In this document: piece by piece, positions 48,017-58,249 of the stretch
Layout of the letters: the number at the start of each line of letters is the position of its first letter
Numbering within the stretch: the stretch's first letter is position 1
Assembly (NCBI RefSeq): GCF_034424315.1
Contig: NZ_CP139972.1
Coordinates: 7,882,501 to 7,946,500, forward strand
Origin: Chitinophaga sancti
GTDB taxonomy: Bacteria; Bacteroidota; Bacteroidia; Chitinophagales; Chitinophagaceae
Length of the DNA stretch: 64,000 nucleotides
Direction of reading: 5' to 3'
Program-made: the position numbers and the translations under genes
Notes under the pieces: model-generated
Database searches by the model: none
What the model was told of the DNA's origin: nothing
Seen by the model: only the letters and a program-made list of their open reading frames with translations

Positions 48017-49885
48017 TTACTGTTGGGTAAGGGTTATTTGTTCCAGGTATTTTTTTGATAATGCAGCTACTGCCTTATTCCAGTCTCCGAAAGCAGTCTT
48101 TTGCAAATAGGTGTTATTTATCTGCAATTGCTTACGGTAATTGATTTTATTGCCGGTAGCTTTATAGCTAATGTCAAACATGAAATTAGGTGTAGAGATG
48201 TGCAGGTCCTCAGGCAGGGATGTAATTTTATATCCTGCCGGAATGGCCAGTTCGGTCTCCGTGATGTAATTATTTTTGCAGTCGAGACGAATATCCGTTT
48301 TACGTTTTACTGTATCTACTACTGCGTTGTTGTACTCTTTGTTGTAGTCGATATCGATGTACATATCTTTCCCAAAAGCAGAAATTGCATCGGGATAGAG
48401 CAGATCAAAACTTACTTCCAGGTCTCCATCCCGCTGATCAAGCTGGGTCGTTTTAATATTGGAAATTTTATAGTGACTATTCTTGTTCGTGATGTAAGAT
48501 TCGAGTGCGGTCTGTAGCCTGTCTTTTTTCGTTAGGTTTATGTTGTACAGCAGGTCAGACTTGCTTTCTCCATTGTATTTATACTGGATCTTCCCGGTCA
48601 TATTATTACCCTCGATAGCCAGCGATTCTTTGAAGATACGGGCATTCTGTGCTGCAGTGGTAGCCGGGATGCTTTCTAAGAGTACGTCCTCTCCATTTTC
48701 GATCATGACCTGCCTGCCGGCAATGCGTTCTGCATATATGCCCGGCTGCATATATTTTTCAGTGGCATCGAGGAACCACCATTTATTATTGTATTTCACG
48801 GCACAGATCATGTGGTTATCTGCGTTCAACGAAGGAATGCTGTGATCGTACATAATGTGGTTCGTGCCTATCCAGCAAAGTCTTGCATCCAGGCCACAGG
48901 CCAGCAGCAGTTCTTTGGTCAGGTTCGCCATACCCTTGCAATCTCCGTATTTCTTGCGCATTACTTCGTGGGCTTCGTCCGGACGAAACCCTGCCAGACC
49001 GTCTTCAAAGGCAATGTAGCGGATGTTTTCCTCTACCCAGTAAAAGACCGCCTTGAGCTGATCAAATTTATCCGGAATGCCACTTGTAATTTCCCTGGCC
49101 CTGGCTCCCAAAACAGCGGTATCCGGGTGTAACTGAGTCGCCAGGTTACGGCACCATTTATAAAGATCATTGGTAGTATTGAAATAGACTGTCTTTTCAC
49201 CTTTGTAATCGGAGCTTTTGCTGCGGATCAGCAGGTGAGGATAGAGCCAGCTGGGGCCAGGGCTCATCGCGCTCTTCTTCATAGCCGGCATGTTAACGGC
49301 GGTATAAGTATAGATATCCGCATCCCGGTCCTTGTCGTAAGTCTTTTCCTTCCTGATTTTTTGATTCTCAAAATGAAATTCGTGGATGTCGATGTCCATC
49401 CAGCGGGGTACAATGAGTGTGATCGTCTTTTGTTTGGAAGGGTAGTAGTCGGTAAGATAAACAGTAGTCAGGTAGCGGGGGTCATGAATGGCCTTTTCGA
49501 TTTTTACTTCATTGTGTGCCCCCTGCTTATAGAAGGGGAGGTTGAAGTAACAGATCTTTTGGTCAGAGAAGAAGTATTCGTCTATGTTCAGGTAGTCGTA
49601 TTTAGGTGCAAGCTCCTTGTTTTTCCGGCCGTCTGTATAGATCGTGAGATCTGTTATTTCCTCCTGGTTATTGTATGGTTCGGAGAAAGGGATGGTAGCC
49701 CGGAAGCTGTTACAGACAAAATCTTTCTGAATAAGCTGTTTGACAGAGACCTGCTTTTGTTTGTATTGAAATTCGAAGGTTTCAGAAGAGGAGGCCAGTT
49801 CAATATTGTCAGGGTCATCCTGTGATTTCGCATAAATGGATTGAAACAGCAATAACAATAGAACGGTATAGCAACGGGTATTCAT
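48017..49885 (-). CDS. DUF3857/transglutaminase-like periplasmic protein, intact catalytic triad
   Basis: A 622-residue protein with signal peptide MNTRCYTVLLLLLFQSIYAK. DUF3857 spans about 30-240. The transglutaminase core (about 265-385) keeps C316 in KYGDCKGMA, H358 in ADNHMICAV and D373 in FLDATE, the full cysteine-protease-type triad. A C-terminal beta domain follows. The frame extends upstream to 49939, but the signal peptide sets the start at 49885. Such proteins are widespread in Bacteroidota with no settled role. The downstream paralogue has lost the triad. Confidence 0.85.
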   Translation of the reverse strand: MNTRCYTVLLLLLFQSIYAKSQDDPDNIELASSSETFEFQYKQKQVSVKQLIQKDFVCNSFRATIPFSEPYNNQEEITDLTIYTDGRKNKELAPKYDYLNIDEYFFSDQKICYFNLPFYKQGAHNEVKIEKAIHDPRYLTTVYLTDYYPSKQKTITLIVPRWMDIDIHEFHFENQKIRKEKTYDKDRDADIYTYTAVNMPAMKKSAMSPGPSWLYPHLLIRSKSSDYKGEKTVYFNTTNDLYKWCRNLATQLHPDTAVLGARAREITSGIPDKFDQLKAVFYWVEENIRYIAFEDGLAGFRPDEAHEVMRKKYGDCKGMANLTKELLLACGLDARLCWIGTNHIMYDHSIPSLNADNHMICAVKYNNKWWFLDATEKYMQPGIYAERIAGRQVMIENGEDVLLESIPATTAAQNARIFKESLAIEGNNMTGKIQYKYNGESKSDLLYNINLTKKDRLQTALESYITNKNSHYKISNIKTTQLDQRDGDLEVSFDLLYPDAISAFGKDMYIDIDYNKEYNNAVVDTVKRKTDIRLDCKNNYITETELAIPAGYKITSLPEDLHISTPNFMFDISYKATGNKINYRKQLQINNTYLQKTAFGDWNKAVAALSKKYLEQITLTQQ

Positions 49886-49939
49886 GTGTATAAGGAAAAT
49901 AAGTATAGGGCTAAAAGTAGCCCTTTTGGGTGAAAACAA

Positions 49940-49970
49940 AAAGCGCTTCTGCTATTAACAGAAGCGCTTT
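49940..49970 (-). terminator. Terminator of the FadL-type porin gene
   Basis: A perfect 12-bp stem AAAGCGCTTCTG / CAGAAGCGCTTT with a 7-nt loop. On the minus strand TTTTTGTTTTC follows. Confidence 0.87.
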
Positions 49971-49989
49971 CCCAAATTTATAAGAAGAT

Positions 49990-51570
49990 TTAGAATTTCC
50001 AGCCGAAAGTAGCTAATCCTGTATAAGTATGCTTATCAATCTGAGCCGCTGTTGGATTAACATAATTCATGTTATTAGGAAGAATGGTATATGGCTGTAG
50101 ATAGTAGGTAGATGTACCATACACAAATGCAAGGTCCATATAGAAACCATTGTTACGATAACCGATGCCACCTGAGTAGTAAGAACGTGAAGCATCCAGG
50201 CTGCTTACTTTGTAAGGGCTGCCATAGTAGGAATAACCCAGACGGAGTGCAATTGTATGCAGTTTCAACTCACCACCTACACGGAAATTAGAGGCTGCCT
50301 GGTAGGTATTCTTAATACTACCATTCAGGTCCTTTTCAGTAACGCGGTCAAACCCATCATTGTTTTTCATCCGGAAGTGCATGGAAGCATAATCTACATA
50401 TTCATAATCGAAAGAGATGAACCCTGTAGGCTTACGTGTATCAGCTGATGGAGCAAACAGGTAAGTCGCACTCAGGATACCTTTCCATGGCGTACGGACG
50501 GTGTATTTTGACTCATCGTCCAGACCATCATAACGGCTATCACGGGAAGAGAAGGAATAGACACCCATGCTCTTTGTAGAGGTTGTCATATCATCAGAAT
50601 ACTCATCTGTGAGCCAGAGCCAGGATGGTGAATGTACGGTTGCACCAAGGCTTAAGGAACGAACAGGTCTGTAAATAACGCCCAGTTTCGCATTCAGACC
50701 GGTACCGTATGTTCTCAGCATTTCTTTAGTCGTGAAGTAGTTCAGATCAGTAGCTACTGTATTGGTATTTGTTTCAGTCCAGGTCATATCTCTTCTGTAC
50801 TGGATGTTTGGAACACCTATACCACCACCAATGTAGAACTTATCGTTGTAGTTAGCGCCAAAGGTACCAGCAAATTCAGTATTACCTCCTCTTTCAAAAG
50901 AGGTGCTTTCCTGGCGAACTCTCACACTGTTGTCCGTTGCTTCAGCAGCGGAGTAGAAAGTACCTGCAAAAGACTGATCTGGATTTTTAACCGGATTGAT
51001 CAGGTATGTCTGGTAAGCAAGTGCGGAGGAATGTGCCAGGATGGTTTTGTCCGGATTACCGCCCAATTGTGCATTCGGATCGGTGATGCCTGCTGCATCT
51101 GCCGCCAGGTAATAGTTTAAAGACAGGGAAGAATTGCTGATTTCGCCGGTATAGTAAGTACGTTGATTAAAGTTGTATGTACGGTTTACGCCGATACCAC
51201 CGCTGAAGTTCTGCCATTTGCTGCCTGGTTTCTTTCTTTTGCCACCCCAGATGATGGTTGCATTAGAGATATTCAGGTTTGTTCTGGAATCACTGGCGGA
51301 TTCTTTCTGGTATAATCCGGTGGTTGATATAGAAGGAACACCAACGGTAAAGGAGAAGTCACTTGTTCTGAAAAAACCTACGGTAGCAGGGTTAACATAC
51401 ATAGAGGAAGCTTCCCCGCCCAATGCGCCCTGGGCTCCACCTACAGACTGTGCACGGGCAGATCCTGAGGGGGCGCCACTGCTGAACCGTAAAGCGTCCT
51501 CGATATGTTGTGCTTGAACTGAGATACAGGCTCCTGTCATAGCAATGGCTATCACCATTCTTTTCATCAT
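49990..51570 (-). CDS. OMPP1/FadL-family outer membrane porin
   Basis: A 526-residue protein with signal peptide ending ISVQAQ. The N-terminal segment ALRFSSGAPSGSARAQSVGGAQGALGGEASSMYVNPATVGF is the hallmark of the OMPP1/FadL/TodX family (the plug-like N-terminus with the NPA motif). Amphipathic strands follow to the final residues FGWKF. The family transports hydrophobic compounds, but in Bacteroidota many members have other roles. It lies 94 bp after the Tyr/Gly-rich lipoprotein gene on the same strand, so the two may form one unit. A second Met follows the first at once. Confidence 0.85.
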   Translation of the reverse strand: MMKRMVIAIAMTGACISVQAQHIEDALRFSSGAPSGSARAQSVGGAQGALGGEASSMYVNPATVGFFRTSDFSFTVGVPSISTTGLYQKESASDSRTNLNISNATIIWGGKRKKPGSKWQNFSGGIGVNRTYNFNQRTYYTGEISNSSLSLNYYLAADAAGITDPNAQLGGNPDKTILAHSSALAYQTYLINPVKNPDQSFAGTFYSAAEATDNSVRVRQESTSFERGGNTEFAGTFGANYNDKFYIGGGIGVPNIQYRRDMTWTETNTNTVATDLNYFTTKEMLRTYGTGLNAKLGVIYRPVRSLSLGATVHSPSWLWLTDEYSDDMTTSTKSMGVYSFSSRDSRYDGLDDESKYTVRTPWKGILSATYLFAPSADTRKPTGFISFDYEYVDYASMHFRMKNNDGFDRVTEKDLNGSIKNTYQAASNFRVGGELKLHTIALRLGYSYYGSPYKVSSLDASRSYYSGGIGYRNNGFYMDLAFVYGTSTYYLQPYTILPNNMNYVNPTAAQIDKHTYTGLATFGWKF

Positions 51571-51664
51571 ATGGTAGAATTAAATAAGGGTTAAAAAATA
51601 CCCCGGCCTATTTGACCAGGGTAGATTTTTAAGAATATCAATGATCAAATCATTTATAGTAAAA

Positions 51665-52636
51665 TTAGTTACGGCCTCTGCCACCGCCTGCGCGGGTACC
51701 ACCGCCGCCTCCGCCACCGAAGGAACCACCACCACCGCCGCTTGAACGGCTAGGGGTATAAGATGGAGCTGGTGAATAAGAGCGCTGTGGCTGATAGCTA
51801 GGCTGAGACTGTTGTGGTGGTGAATAAGTTCTCGCAGGAGTATAACCGCGGGAACCACCGCCATTGTCTACTGTAGTACGTTCTCCGGAGGAAGGGGAGT
51901 AGGTGCGTCTTGGCTGGTAAGCGTTATCGCTGTTTCTACCACCGTTAGATACACGGCCACCACTGTTACCGGAATTGTCTACCACTCTGCTTGGACGGAA
52001 GTCCGTACTTCTGGTACGACCACCACTTGGAGTGGTACCTACCATACGACCACCAGGTGTGCCGGTATTAAATGCTGTATTACGTGTTGAACGTCTATAG
52101 CCTGGGTAGTAACCGCCACCGTGGCCATAATAACCACCACCGTAGTAGCCACCATAATATGGATAACCGTAACCATAGTAAGGATAGTAGAACGGATCAT
52201 AGAAACCACCATAATATGGATAACCATAGCCGAAGCCAAGACTGAATGAAGAACCATAGTAAGGATAGCCATACCCAAAGCCTAAGCTAAAGGAACTACG
52301 GTATCCATAGCCATAGTATGGATTGGCATACATACTGGAATAAACACCAGGTGTGCCATAATAATCATAAAAACCACCGGAATAGTTGCTGTTAAACAGA
52401 TTTAAGCGGCGTGCATAATCCCCCTGGTCATCGTCGTAATTAACGTATGTACCCCCATCTTCACTATCGGTATATGAAACATTATCATCCCGGTTATTAT
52501 TATCTGAAGAAGCATATGTGGGTTTAACTCTCGGAGAATAATAAACATCATCCGGTGTTTGTGTGGTTTTATATGCTGACGAACAGCTACTTAATATCAT
52601 TAGCGTCAGTACAGCAAGGTAAGGAGCTGATTTCAT
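51665..52636 (-). CDS. Tyr/Gly-rich low-complexity lipoprotein
   Basis: A 323-residue lipoprotein (lipobox ILSSC, C18). An acidic Asn/Asp-rich stretch (45-80) is followed by a Tyr/Gly-rich region (about 85-180) containing a perfect tandem of SSFSLGFGYGYPYYG at 114-128 and 129-143, encoded by 45-bp repeats at 52208-52297. The C-terminal third is rich in Ser/Arg/Pro and ends in poly-Gly (GGGGGSFGGGGGGG). No catalytic domain is seen. It resembles Bacteroidota proteins annotated as vitellogenin-like or prolyl-rich by composition only. It is probably a disordered surface or periplasmic protein linked to the porin encoded next to it. Confidence 0.75.
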   Translation of the reverse strand: MKSAPYLAVLTLMILSSCSSAYKTTQTPDDVYYSPRVKPTYASSDNNNRDDNVSYTDSEDGGTYVNYDDDQGDYARRLNLFNSNYSGGFYDYYGTPGVYSSMYANPYYGYGYRSSFSLGFGYGYPYYGSSFSLGFGYGYPYYGGFYDPFYYPYYGYGYPYYGGYYGGGYYGHGGGYYPGYRRSTRNTAFNTGTPGGRMVGTTPSGGRTRSTDFRPSRVVDNSGNSGGRVSNGGRNSDNAYQPRRTYSPSSGERTTVDNGGGSRGYTPARTYSPPQQSQPSYQPQRSYSPAPSYTPSRSSGGGGGSFGGGGGGGTRAGGGRGRN

Positions 52637-52900
52637 TGTCGGAATTTTTAGCCTGAATTACACTATAAATTTACACTATTTTAACGTTCAAATGTCGGTA
52701 AACGTTACAAGATTAATCAACCGCTCATAATATTTTACCAAACTATTTGCACGTTTCTGATTTTCATGTAGGTTTGTGACATTTTACCTTTTGGTAATAT
52801 ATTTAGTGCAAATATTAAGCCAAAATATTAAATTAATATAATGTTTTGGACAAGTATGCCTAATGTGTTGTAATTCAGTAAAATAATCGACATTTATAAA

Positions 52901-54376
52901 ATGAGTAAAGAGATCACGGCTCGTTCCGAAGACTATTCACAATGGTATAATGATTTGATTCTGAAGGGCGGTTTAGCCGATTATTCTGCCGTAAGAGGAT
53001 GCATGGTCATCAAGCCTTATGGTTTTGCGCTCTGGGAAGGTATGCGCGATGTATTGGATAAGAAGTTCAAAGATACAGGACATCAGAACGCCTACTTCCC
53101 CTTATTCATCCCTAAAAGCTTCCTGAGTAAGGAAGAAGATCACGTAGAGGGTTTTGCAAAGGAATGCGCGGTGGTAACCCACCACAGGCTCATGAAAAAT
53201 CCTGATGGCCCCGGTGTGGTAGTAGACCCCGCTGCAAAGCTGGAAGAGGAACTGATCGTTCGCCCAACCTCCGAAACAATTATCTGGAATACATATAAAG
53301 ACTGGATCAAGTCTTACAGAGACCTGCCATTGCTCATCAACCAGTGGGCAAACGTTGTACGCTGGGAGATGCGTACCCGTTTATTCCTGCGTACTGCAGA
53401 ATTCCTGTGGCAGGAAGGGCATACAGCCCATGCAACTGCTGAAGAAGCAATTGCAGAAACCGTACAGATGCTGGATATATATGCTGACTTTGCAGAAAAC
53501 TACATGGCACTGCCGGTAGTAAGAGGGGTGAAATCTCCTGCTGAACGTTTTGCCGGTGCCCTGGATACCTATTGTATCGAAGCACTGATGCAGGATGGTA
53601 AGGCATTGCAGGCAGGCACTTCTCACTTCCTTGGCCAGAATTTTGCTAAGGTTTTTGACGTAACTTTCACCAACAAGGAAAATAAACTGGAACATGTATG
53701 GGCCACTTCATGGGGTGTATCTACCCGCCTGATCGGTGCCCTGGTCATGGCGCACAGTGATGACGATGGTCTGGTCCTGCCTCCGCGCATTGCTCCGTTA
53801 CAGGTAGTAATCGTACCCATATATAAAGGTGCAGAGCAAAAAGAAAGGATCGATGCGAAAGTGAATGAAATCATGAACGATCTGAAAGCACAGGGGATCC
53901 GCGTGAAATACGACGATGCTGATAACAACCGTCCGGGCTGGAAATTTGCTGAGTACGAAATGAAGGGCGTGCCTGTACGTATTGCAATCGGTGCAAGAGA
54001 CCTGGAAAATAATGTAGCTGAAGTAGCCCGCCGCGATTCAAAAGAGAAATCCAGCCAGTCACTGGATGGCCTTGGCGCATATATCGGCACATTGCTGGAA
54101 GATATCCAAACGCAGATGTACAATAAGGCGAAAGCCTACCGTGATGAACACATCACACCTGCCAATACGATGGATGAGTTTGAAAAATTGCTGGACGATA
54201 AAGGTGGTTTCATCTCCGCACATTGGGATGGTACTACTGAAACAGAAGAAAAGATCAAAGAGCGTACAAAGGCGACCATCCGTTGTATTCCTTTGAACAA
54301 TCCTCAGGAAGCCGGTACCTGCATCCTGACTGGTAAACCTTCTACACAGCGTGTATTATTCGCGAGAGCTTATTAA
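52901..54376 (+). CDS. proS: Prolyl-tRNA synthetase (archaeal/eukaryal type)
   Basis: A 491-residue class II synthetase. Motif 1 lies around [24 protein letters not shown], motif 2 is [25 protein letters not shown] and motif 3 is in [33 protein letters not shown]. The anticodon-binding domain (about 290-390; [12 protein letters not shown]) and a C-terminal zinc-like/alpha-beta extension ending in Tyr complete the short ProS type 3 form. It lacks the editing (INS) domain found in the long bacterial form. It is a single gene with a 264-bp upstream spacer. Confidence 0.96.
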   Translation: MSKEITARSEDYSQWYNDLILKGGLADYSAVRGCMVIKPYGFALWEGMRDVLDKKFKDTGHQNAYFPLFIPKSFLSKEEDHVEGFAKECAVVTHHRLMKNPDGPGVVVDPAAKLEEELIVRPTSETIIWNTYKDWIKSYRDLPLLINQWANVVRWEMRTRLFLRTAEFLWQEGHTAHATAEEAIAETVQMLDIYADFAENYMALPVVRGVKSPAERFAGALDTYCIEALMQDGKALQAGTSHFLGQNFAKVFDVTFTNKENKLEHVWATSWGVSTRLIGALVMAHSDDDGLVLPPRIAPLQVVIVPIYKGAEQKERIDAKVNEIMNDLKAQGIRVKYDDADNNRPGWKFAEYEMKGVPVRIAIGARDLENNVAEVARRDSKEKSSQSLDGLGAYIGTLLEDIQTQMYNKAKAYRDEHITPANTMDEFEKLLDDKGGFISAHWDGTTETEEKIKERTKATIRCIPLNNPQEAGTCILTGKPSTQRVLFARAY

Positions 54377-54506
54377 TCGATGAGTTGATAAGGCCGGATT
54401 TCTGCCTGTTAACTCCTCTGCTCAGAGATATTCCGGGAACAGGGCTGATCCTTTAGATCAGTCCTGTTTTCCTTAGGATAAATGATCCATAAATCTGACC
54501 TTATTC

Positions 54507-57425
54507 ATGCCTGCAGTCCGTTACTTATTATGTTGGATACTGTTGATCGCGTGCTCATGCAAACTCGCGTCGGCACAGGGGCTCATGATCCGCAACTATA
54601 ATGTAAAGGATGGTCTGGCCAATGCCACTGTATATGCAGCCGTGCAGGATAAGGAAGGTTTTATCTGGTTTGCAACACCTACCGGCGTAAGTAAATTTGA
54701 TGGGAAACGCTTCCGCAACTACGCCAAAAAAGATGGCCTGACAGATAATGATGTTGTCAGGCTCTCCGCCGATTCAAAAGGGAGAGTATGGTTTTCTACC
54801 CTGAACGGATTACCCTCTTTTTACTTCAATTACCAGATCCACTCGGGCGCCAATGATTCCTCACTAATCATGGACCCGCACGGGCAATACATGCAATACA
54901 TGTTTGGCGGAATAGCCGGATATACCTGGTTCCTGAATACAGACAACAGGATCATTGGTTACAGTGGTTATAAAATAGATATAAAACCCGGACGTGCCGA
55001 CCTTTTTTACTTCCTCCGGAACGATACCATTTTTAAACCCCTTCAGAATTATTTTAACCTCGCCAGTCTGAAAGACATCAACAACGATAGTCAAAAGATC
55101 TTCTTATCTTCTCCTTACCCCATCGACGATGAGGTATTTGTAGAAAGAATCCGCCGTCATCCAATCATCATCCTGAAAAATTCATTGTATACTTATAGCC
55201 AGAAAGAAGCCACCTGCTTCTTCAACGGCCCTGAATGGGGAATCAATGAAGAGATCAGCAATGTATGCCTGGACAATGATAACCTGTGGATAGGTACACC
55301 CAGAGCCTTATACTATGTAAAGGACTTTTTCAAAGGGGCACATCATATCACCAAACTGCTGGATAATCATTACATCACCTCCGTACTGAAAGATAAAGAT
55401 GGCAATATCTGGATCACCACCTTTGGTGACGGTGTGTATAATATCCCATACAAAAATTTTTACTTTAATTATCTTGATAATACCAACGGACTTTATTCTC
55501 ACTCCATTTTCAGCATTTGCAAAGACAGGAAATCCGGTATCCTGCTGGTAGGGCAGAATGCAGGTGTGCTGAATACTATTGATAGCAATCTTGTGATCCG
55601 GCGCTTTAACCTGGATACCACAAGCGGTCGAAACAGTATCCTGAGTATCTTGCCTTATCAGGAAAATGAAATATTAATAGGTGCCGATAATGGCCTGTTC
55701 ACATTCAATACCCAAACGCAGAAAATATCTGTATTGCGTTCTATCAGGAACATGAAGGACATGGACGTAGGGCCTGATGGCAGAGTCCGGGCAGTGTCTA
55801 AAGACCAGGTGATAGGAGATAACTATTCCGTGGAAGTACCGGATGTTCAGATCACCTCAATAGCCAGTATCAATGATTCTGCTTACTATATAGGTACAGG
55901 CTCCGGTTTATTCTACGGTAAGGACGGATCTGCCAAAGTAGTGATACCCGGTACAGAAGTAGAACTGCACCAACCCGTAAAAGACCTGAAATACATTGAT
56001 GGCTATCTCTGGATAGGCACTGCAGATCAGGGATTGTATGTACTCAAGAACAACCGGGTCGTAAAACATATCGGCTCTGCCGATCAACTGGTAAGCGACA
56101 TCTGCCAGCAATTATATTATGATGGTGTGGGCCGCTTGTATGTATCAACCAATAAGGGCGTATCTGTAATAGATGCACATACCCAGACCCTGATCCGGAA
56201 TATCACCAGCAATGATGGCCTGATGAGTGACGATACCCGGGGGGTATACTACCAGCATGGGGTACTGTATGTGGCCACCTCCAATGGCCTCAGTTATTTC
56301 AATGACAACAATATGCCGGTGGATACCGTGCCACCCGCGGTATACCTAAGTCATATCAGGTATGGAGATAGCACTTACCTGCCATCAAAACAGATTACCT
56401 TGCTATACCAGCGCAAGGCATCGTACGAAGTCGAGTTTGGGGCGATCGTCTATGATTTGCCGGATCTGGTAGAATACCAGTACAACTTTTCCAGCGATAC
56501 GAGCAGTGGATGGATCACCACGATGTCGAATATCGTACCTTTCCCGGATCTGCAGCCGGATACTTATGAATTGCAGATCAGGGCCCGGAAATATAAGAGT
56601 GAATGGAGCCAGCCGGTAGCCATTACGGTAACGATCCTACCGCGGTGGTACCAGCAATGGTGGGCCAGGGGAACCGTGATCCTCCTGGTATTTCTGCTGG
56701 GGGCCTTTATACTCCGTTATATCTTCCTGCGCTTCAAAGACGGAGAAAAGAGAAAGACAGAATACAACAGGAGGATCGCTGAACTGGAGGCAAAAGCCCT
56801 GACAAACCAGATGAATCCTCACTTTATATTCAACTCCCTGAACAGCGTACAGCACCTGATCATGGAGAAAGAGGAAAAACAAGCACTCAATTTTCTCGCG
56901 GATTTTGCTACCTTGATGCGGCAAATGCTCAATAATTCCAGGAAATCCTATATCTCCCTGGATGAAGAAATCGCTTTCCTCACACGTTATATTGAGTTGG
57001 AGAAGATTAGATTTGCAAATGTATTCACGTACAATTTTGCACTGGAAGATGCATTGAAAGATTATACGATCTATATACCCCCTATGATTATCCAGCCGAT
57101 TGTGGAGAACGCAATCAAACATGGCCTGGCGCCAAGGAACGGCAGCGGGCACCTGGAAGTGAAACTCATGCTGAAGGGAGACATGTTATACTGTTCTGTC
57201 GATGATGACGGAATTGGGTGGGACAGGGCAAATGAGCTGAAGAGTGGACGCCTGATAAAACACGAATCTACAGCGCTGAGCGTGATCAGGGAGCGGTTGC
57301 AGATTATAAAATCTTTTAATGGAAATGTTGGAAATTTAGAAATTATTGATAAATTTAAATCAGGTTTCGGCAATAAAGAGGGTACGCTCGTTGAAATTCT
57401 GATTCCCATTGTTAAGATGTTATGA
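54507..57425 (+). CDS. Two-component sensor kinase with beta-propeller and LytS-type kinase domain
   Basis: A 972-residue membrane protein. A signal peptide (to about SAQG, residue 24) is followed by two seven-bladed Reg_prop propellers (about 28-610; repeats such as GFIWFATPTGVSKFDG, DNLWIGTPRALYYV, GNIWITTFGDGVYNI), a Y_Y_Y domain (about 620-715), a membrane helix (about 719-741) and a His_kinase/HATPase module of the LytS/YehU type with H772 in NQMNPHFIFNSLNS and VENAIKHGLAPR. Its stop overlaps the response regulator start by ATGA. The signal is unknown; such sensors often bind glycans, but none of the usual target genes is adjacent. Confidence 0.92.
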   Translation: MPAVRYLLCWILLIACSCKLASAQGLMIRNYNVKDGLANATVYAAVQDKEGFIWFATPTGVSKFDGKRFRNYAKKDGLTDNDVVRLSADSKGRVWFSTLNGLPSFYFNYQIHSGANDSSLIMDPHGQYMQYMFGGIAGYTWFLNTDNRIIGYSGYKIDIKPGRADLFYFLRNDTIFKPLQNYFNLASLKDINNDSQKIFLSSPYPIDDEVFVERIRRHPIIILKNSLYTYSQKEATCFFNGPEWGINEEISNVCLDNDNLWIGTPRALYYVKDFFKGAHHITKLLDNHYITSVLKDKDGNIWITTFGDGVYNIPYKNFYFNYLDNTNGLYSHSIFSICKDRKSGILLVGQNAGVLNTIDSNLVIRRFNLDTTSGRNSILSILPYQENEILIGADNGLFTFNTQTQKISVLRSIRNMKDMDVGPDGRVRAVSKDQVIGDNYSVEVPDVQITSIASINDSAYYIGTGSGLFYGKDGSAKVVIPGTEVELHQPVKDLKYIDGYLWIGTADQGLYVLKNNRVVKHIGSADQLVSDICQQLYYDGVGRLYVSTNKGVSVIDAHTQTLIRNITSNDGLMSDDTRGVYYQHGVLYVATSNGLSYFNDNNMPVDTVPPAVYLSHIRYGDSTYLPSKQITLLYQRKASYEVEFGAIVYDLPDLVEYQYNFSSDTSSGWITTMSNIVPFPDLQPDTYELQIRARKYKSEWSQPVAITVTILPRWYQQWWARGTVILLVFLLGAFILRYIFLRFKDGEKRKTEYNRRIAELEAKALTNQMNPHFIFNSLNSVQHLIMEKEEKQALNFLADFATLMRQMLNNSRKSYISLDEEIAFLTRYIELEKIRFANVFTYNFALEDALKDYTIYIPPMIIQPIVENAIKHGLAPRNGSGHLEVKLMLKGDMLYCSVDDDGIGWDRANELKSGRLIKHESTALSVIRERLQIIKSFNGNVGNLEIIDKFKSGFGNKEGTLVEILIPIVKML

Positions 57426-58183
57426 GTAATATAAAAGCTGCGATCGTAGACGATGAAGTCCGCAACATCCATATTTTGCGAAATATTCTTGAAAATTACT
57501 GTAAGGATGTTACGGTAGTAGGGGAGGCGCAGAACATCCATGACGCGGCGGAGATGCTTAAAAATACCCAGATCGATGTATTGTTTCTGGATATTGAAAT
57601 GCCGCCACATAATGGATTCCAGTTATTGGAAATGTTCCCTGTGCTGAACTTCGAAGTCATCTTCATCACCGCGTTTCAGGAATATGCTTTGCAGGCAATT
57701 AAGTTTGCCGCATTAGATTACCTGCTCAAGCCTATCAAGGTGAGTGAGGTGGAAGATGCATTGGAAAAAGTAAAGAAGAGCAAAAAAGGAAGATTGAATG
57801 AACTGGCATCTATCCTGAAGGATTATGTCAAGAACAATGACAATGCCTTCTCTAAGATTGTGATTCCTGTGAATGATGGATATAATGTAATTGACCTGAA
57901 GGACATTATTTACTGCGAAGCATTCGATAGTTATACCAAGATCCAGTTGATCAATAATGTGTCGCACCTGATCTCCAAATCACTGAAAGAGTATGAGGAG
58001 ATGCTGAGTGATAAAGGATTTTATAGGGTACACAAGTCATTCCTGATTAATATCCATCACATTGTGAAGATTATTAAAGGACTGGGAACGGCGGTTGTGA
58101 TGAGTGATCAGAAGAATATACCGATCAGCTCCAGGAAGAAAGATGAGTTCTTCGCACAATTAAAAGGAGTAATCAACTTATAA
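57422..58183 (+). CDS. LytTR-family response regulator
   Basis: A 253-residue protein. The receiver domain (1-120) has acidic residues VDDE (9-12), phospho-acceptor D57 (FLDIEMPP) and K103 (LLKPIK). The C-terminal LytTR DNA-binding domain (about 150-250) contains VIDLKDIIYCEAFDSYTKIQL and the F-Y-R-V-H-K-S-F-L-I-N segment typical of the family. It is translationally coupled to the upstream sensor (4-bp overlap) and is its evident partner. A strong terminator follows at once. Confidence 0.95.
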   Translation: MSNIKAAIVDDEVRNIHILRNILENYCKDVTVVGEAQNIHDAAEMLKNTQIDVLFLDIEMPPHNGFQLLEMFPVLNFEVIFITAFQEYALQAIKFAALDYLLKPIKVSEVEDALEKVKKSKKGRLNELASILKDYVKNNDNAFSKIVIPVNDGYNVIDLKDIIYCEAFDSYTKIQLINNVSHLISKSLKEYEEMLSDKGFYRVHKSFLINIHHIVKIIKGLGTAVVMSDQKNIPISSRKKDEFFAQLKGVINL

Positions 58184-58219
58184 AAGAAAAAGCCCGGCGA
58201 ATAGCCGGGCTTTTTCTTT
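58183..58219. terminator. Bidirectional terminator between the LytTR gene and htrA
   Basis: A perfect 16-bp stem (AAAGAAAAAGCCCGGC and complement) with a 5-nt loop, T-runs on both sides, between convergent genes. Confidence 0.93.
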
Positions 58220-58249
58220 CCTTAACTTATAAACCTATATGAAAAACAA

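Noticed and set aside
49235..49825. 196-codon plus-strand frame opposite the DUF3857/transglutaminase gene
   Set aside because: It is antisense to a gene with an intact signal peptide and catalytic triad, and its translation shows no recognisable domain.
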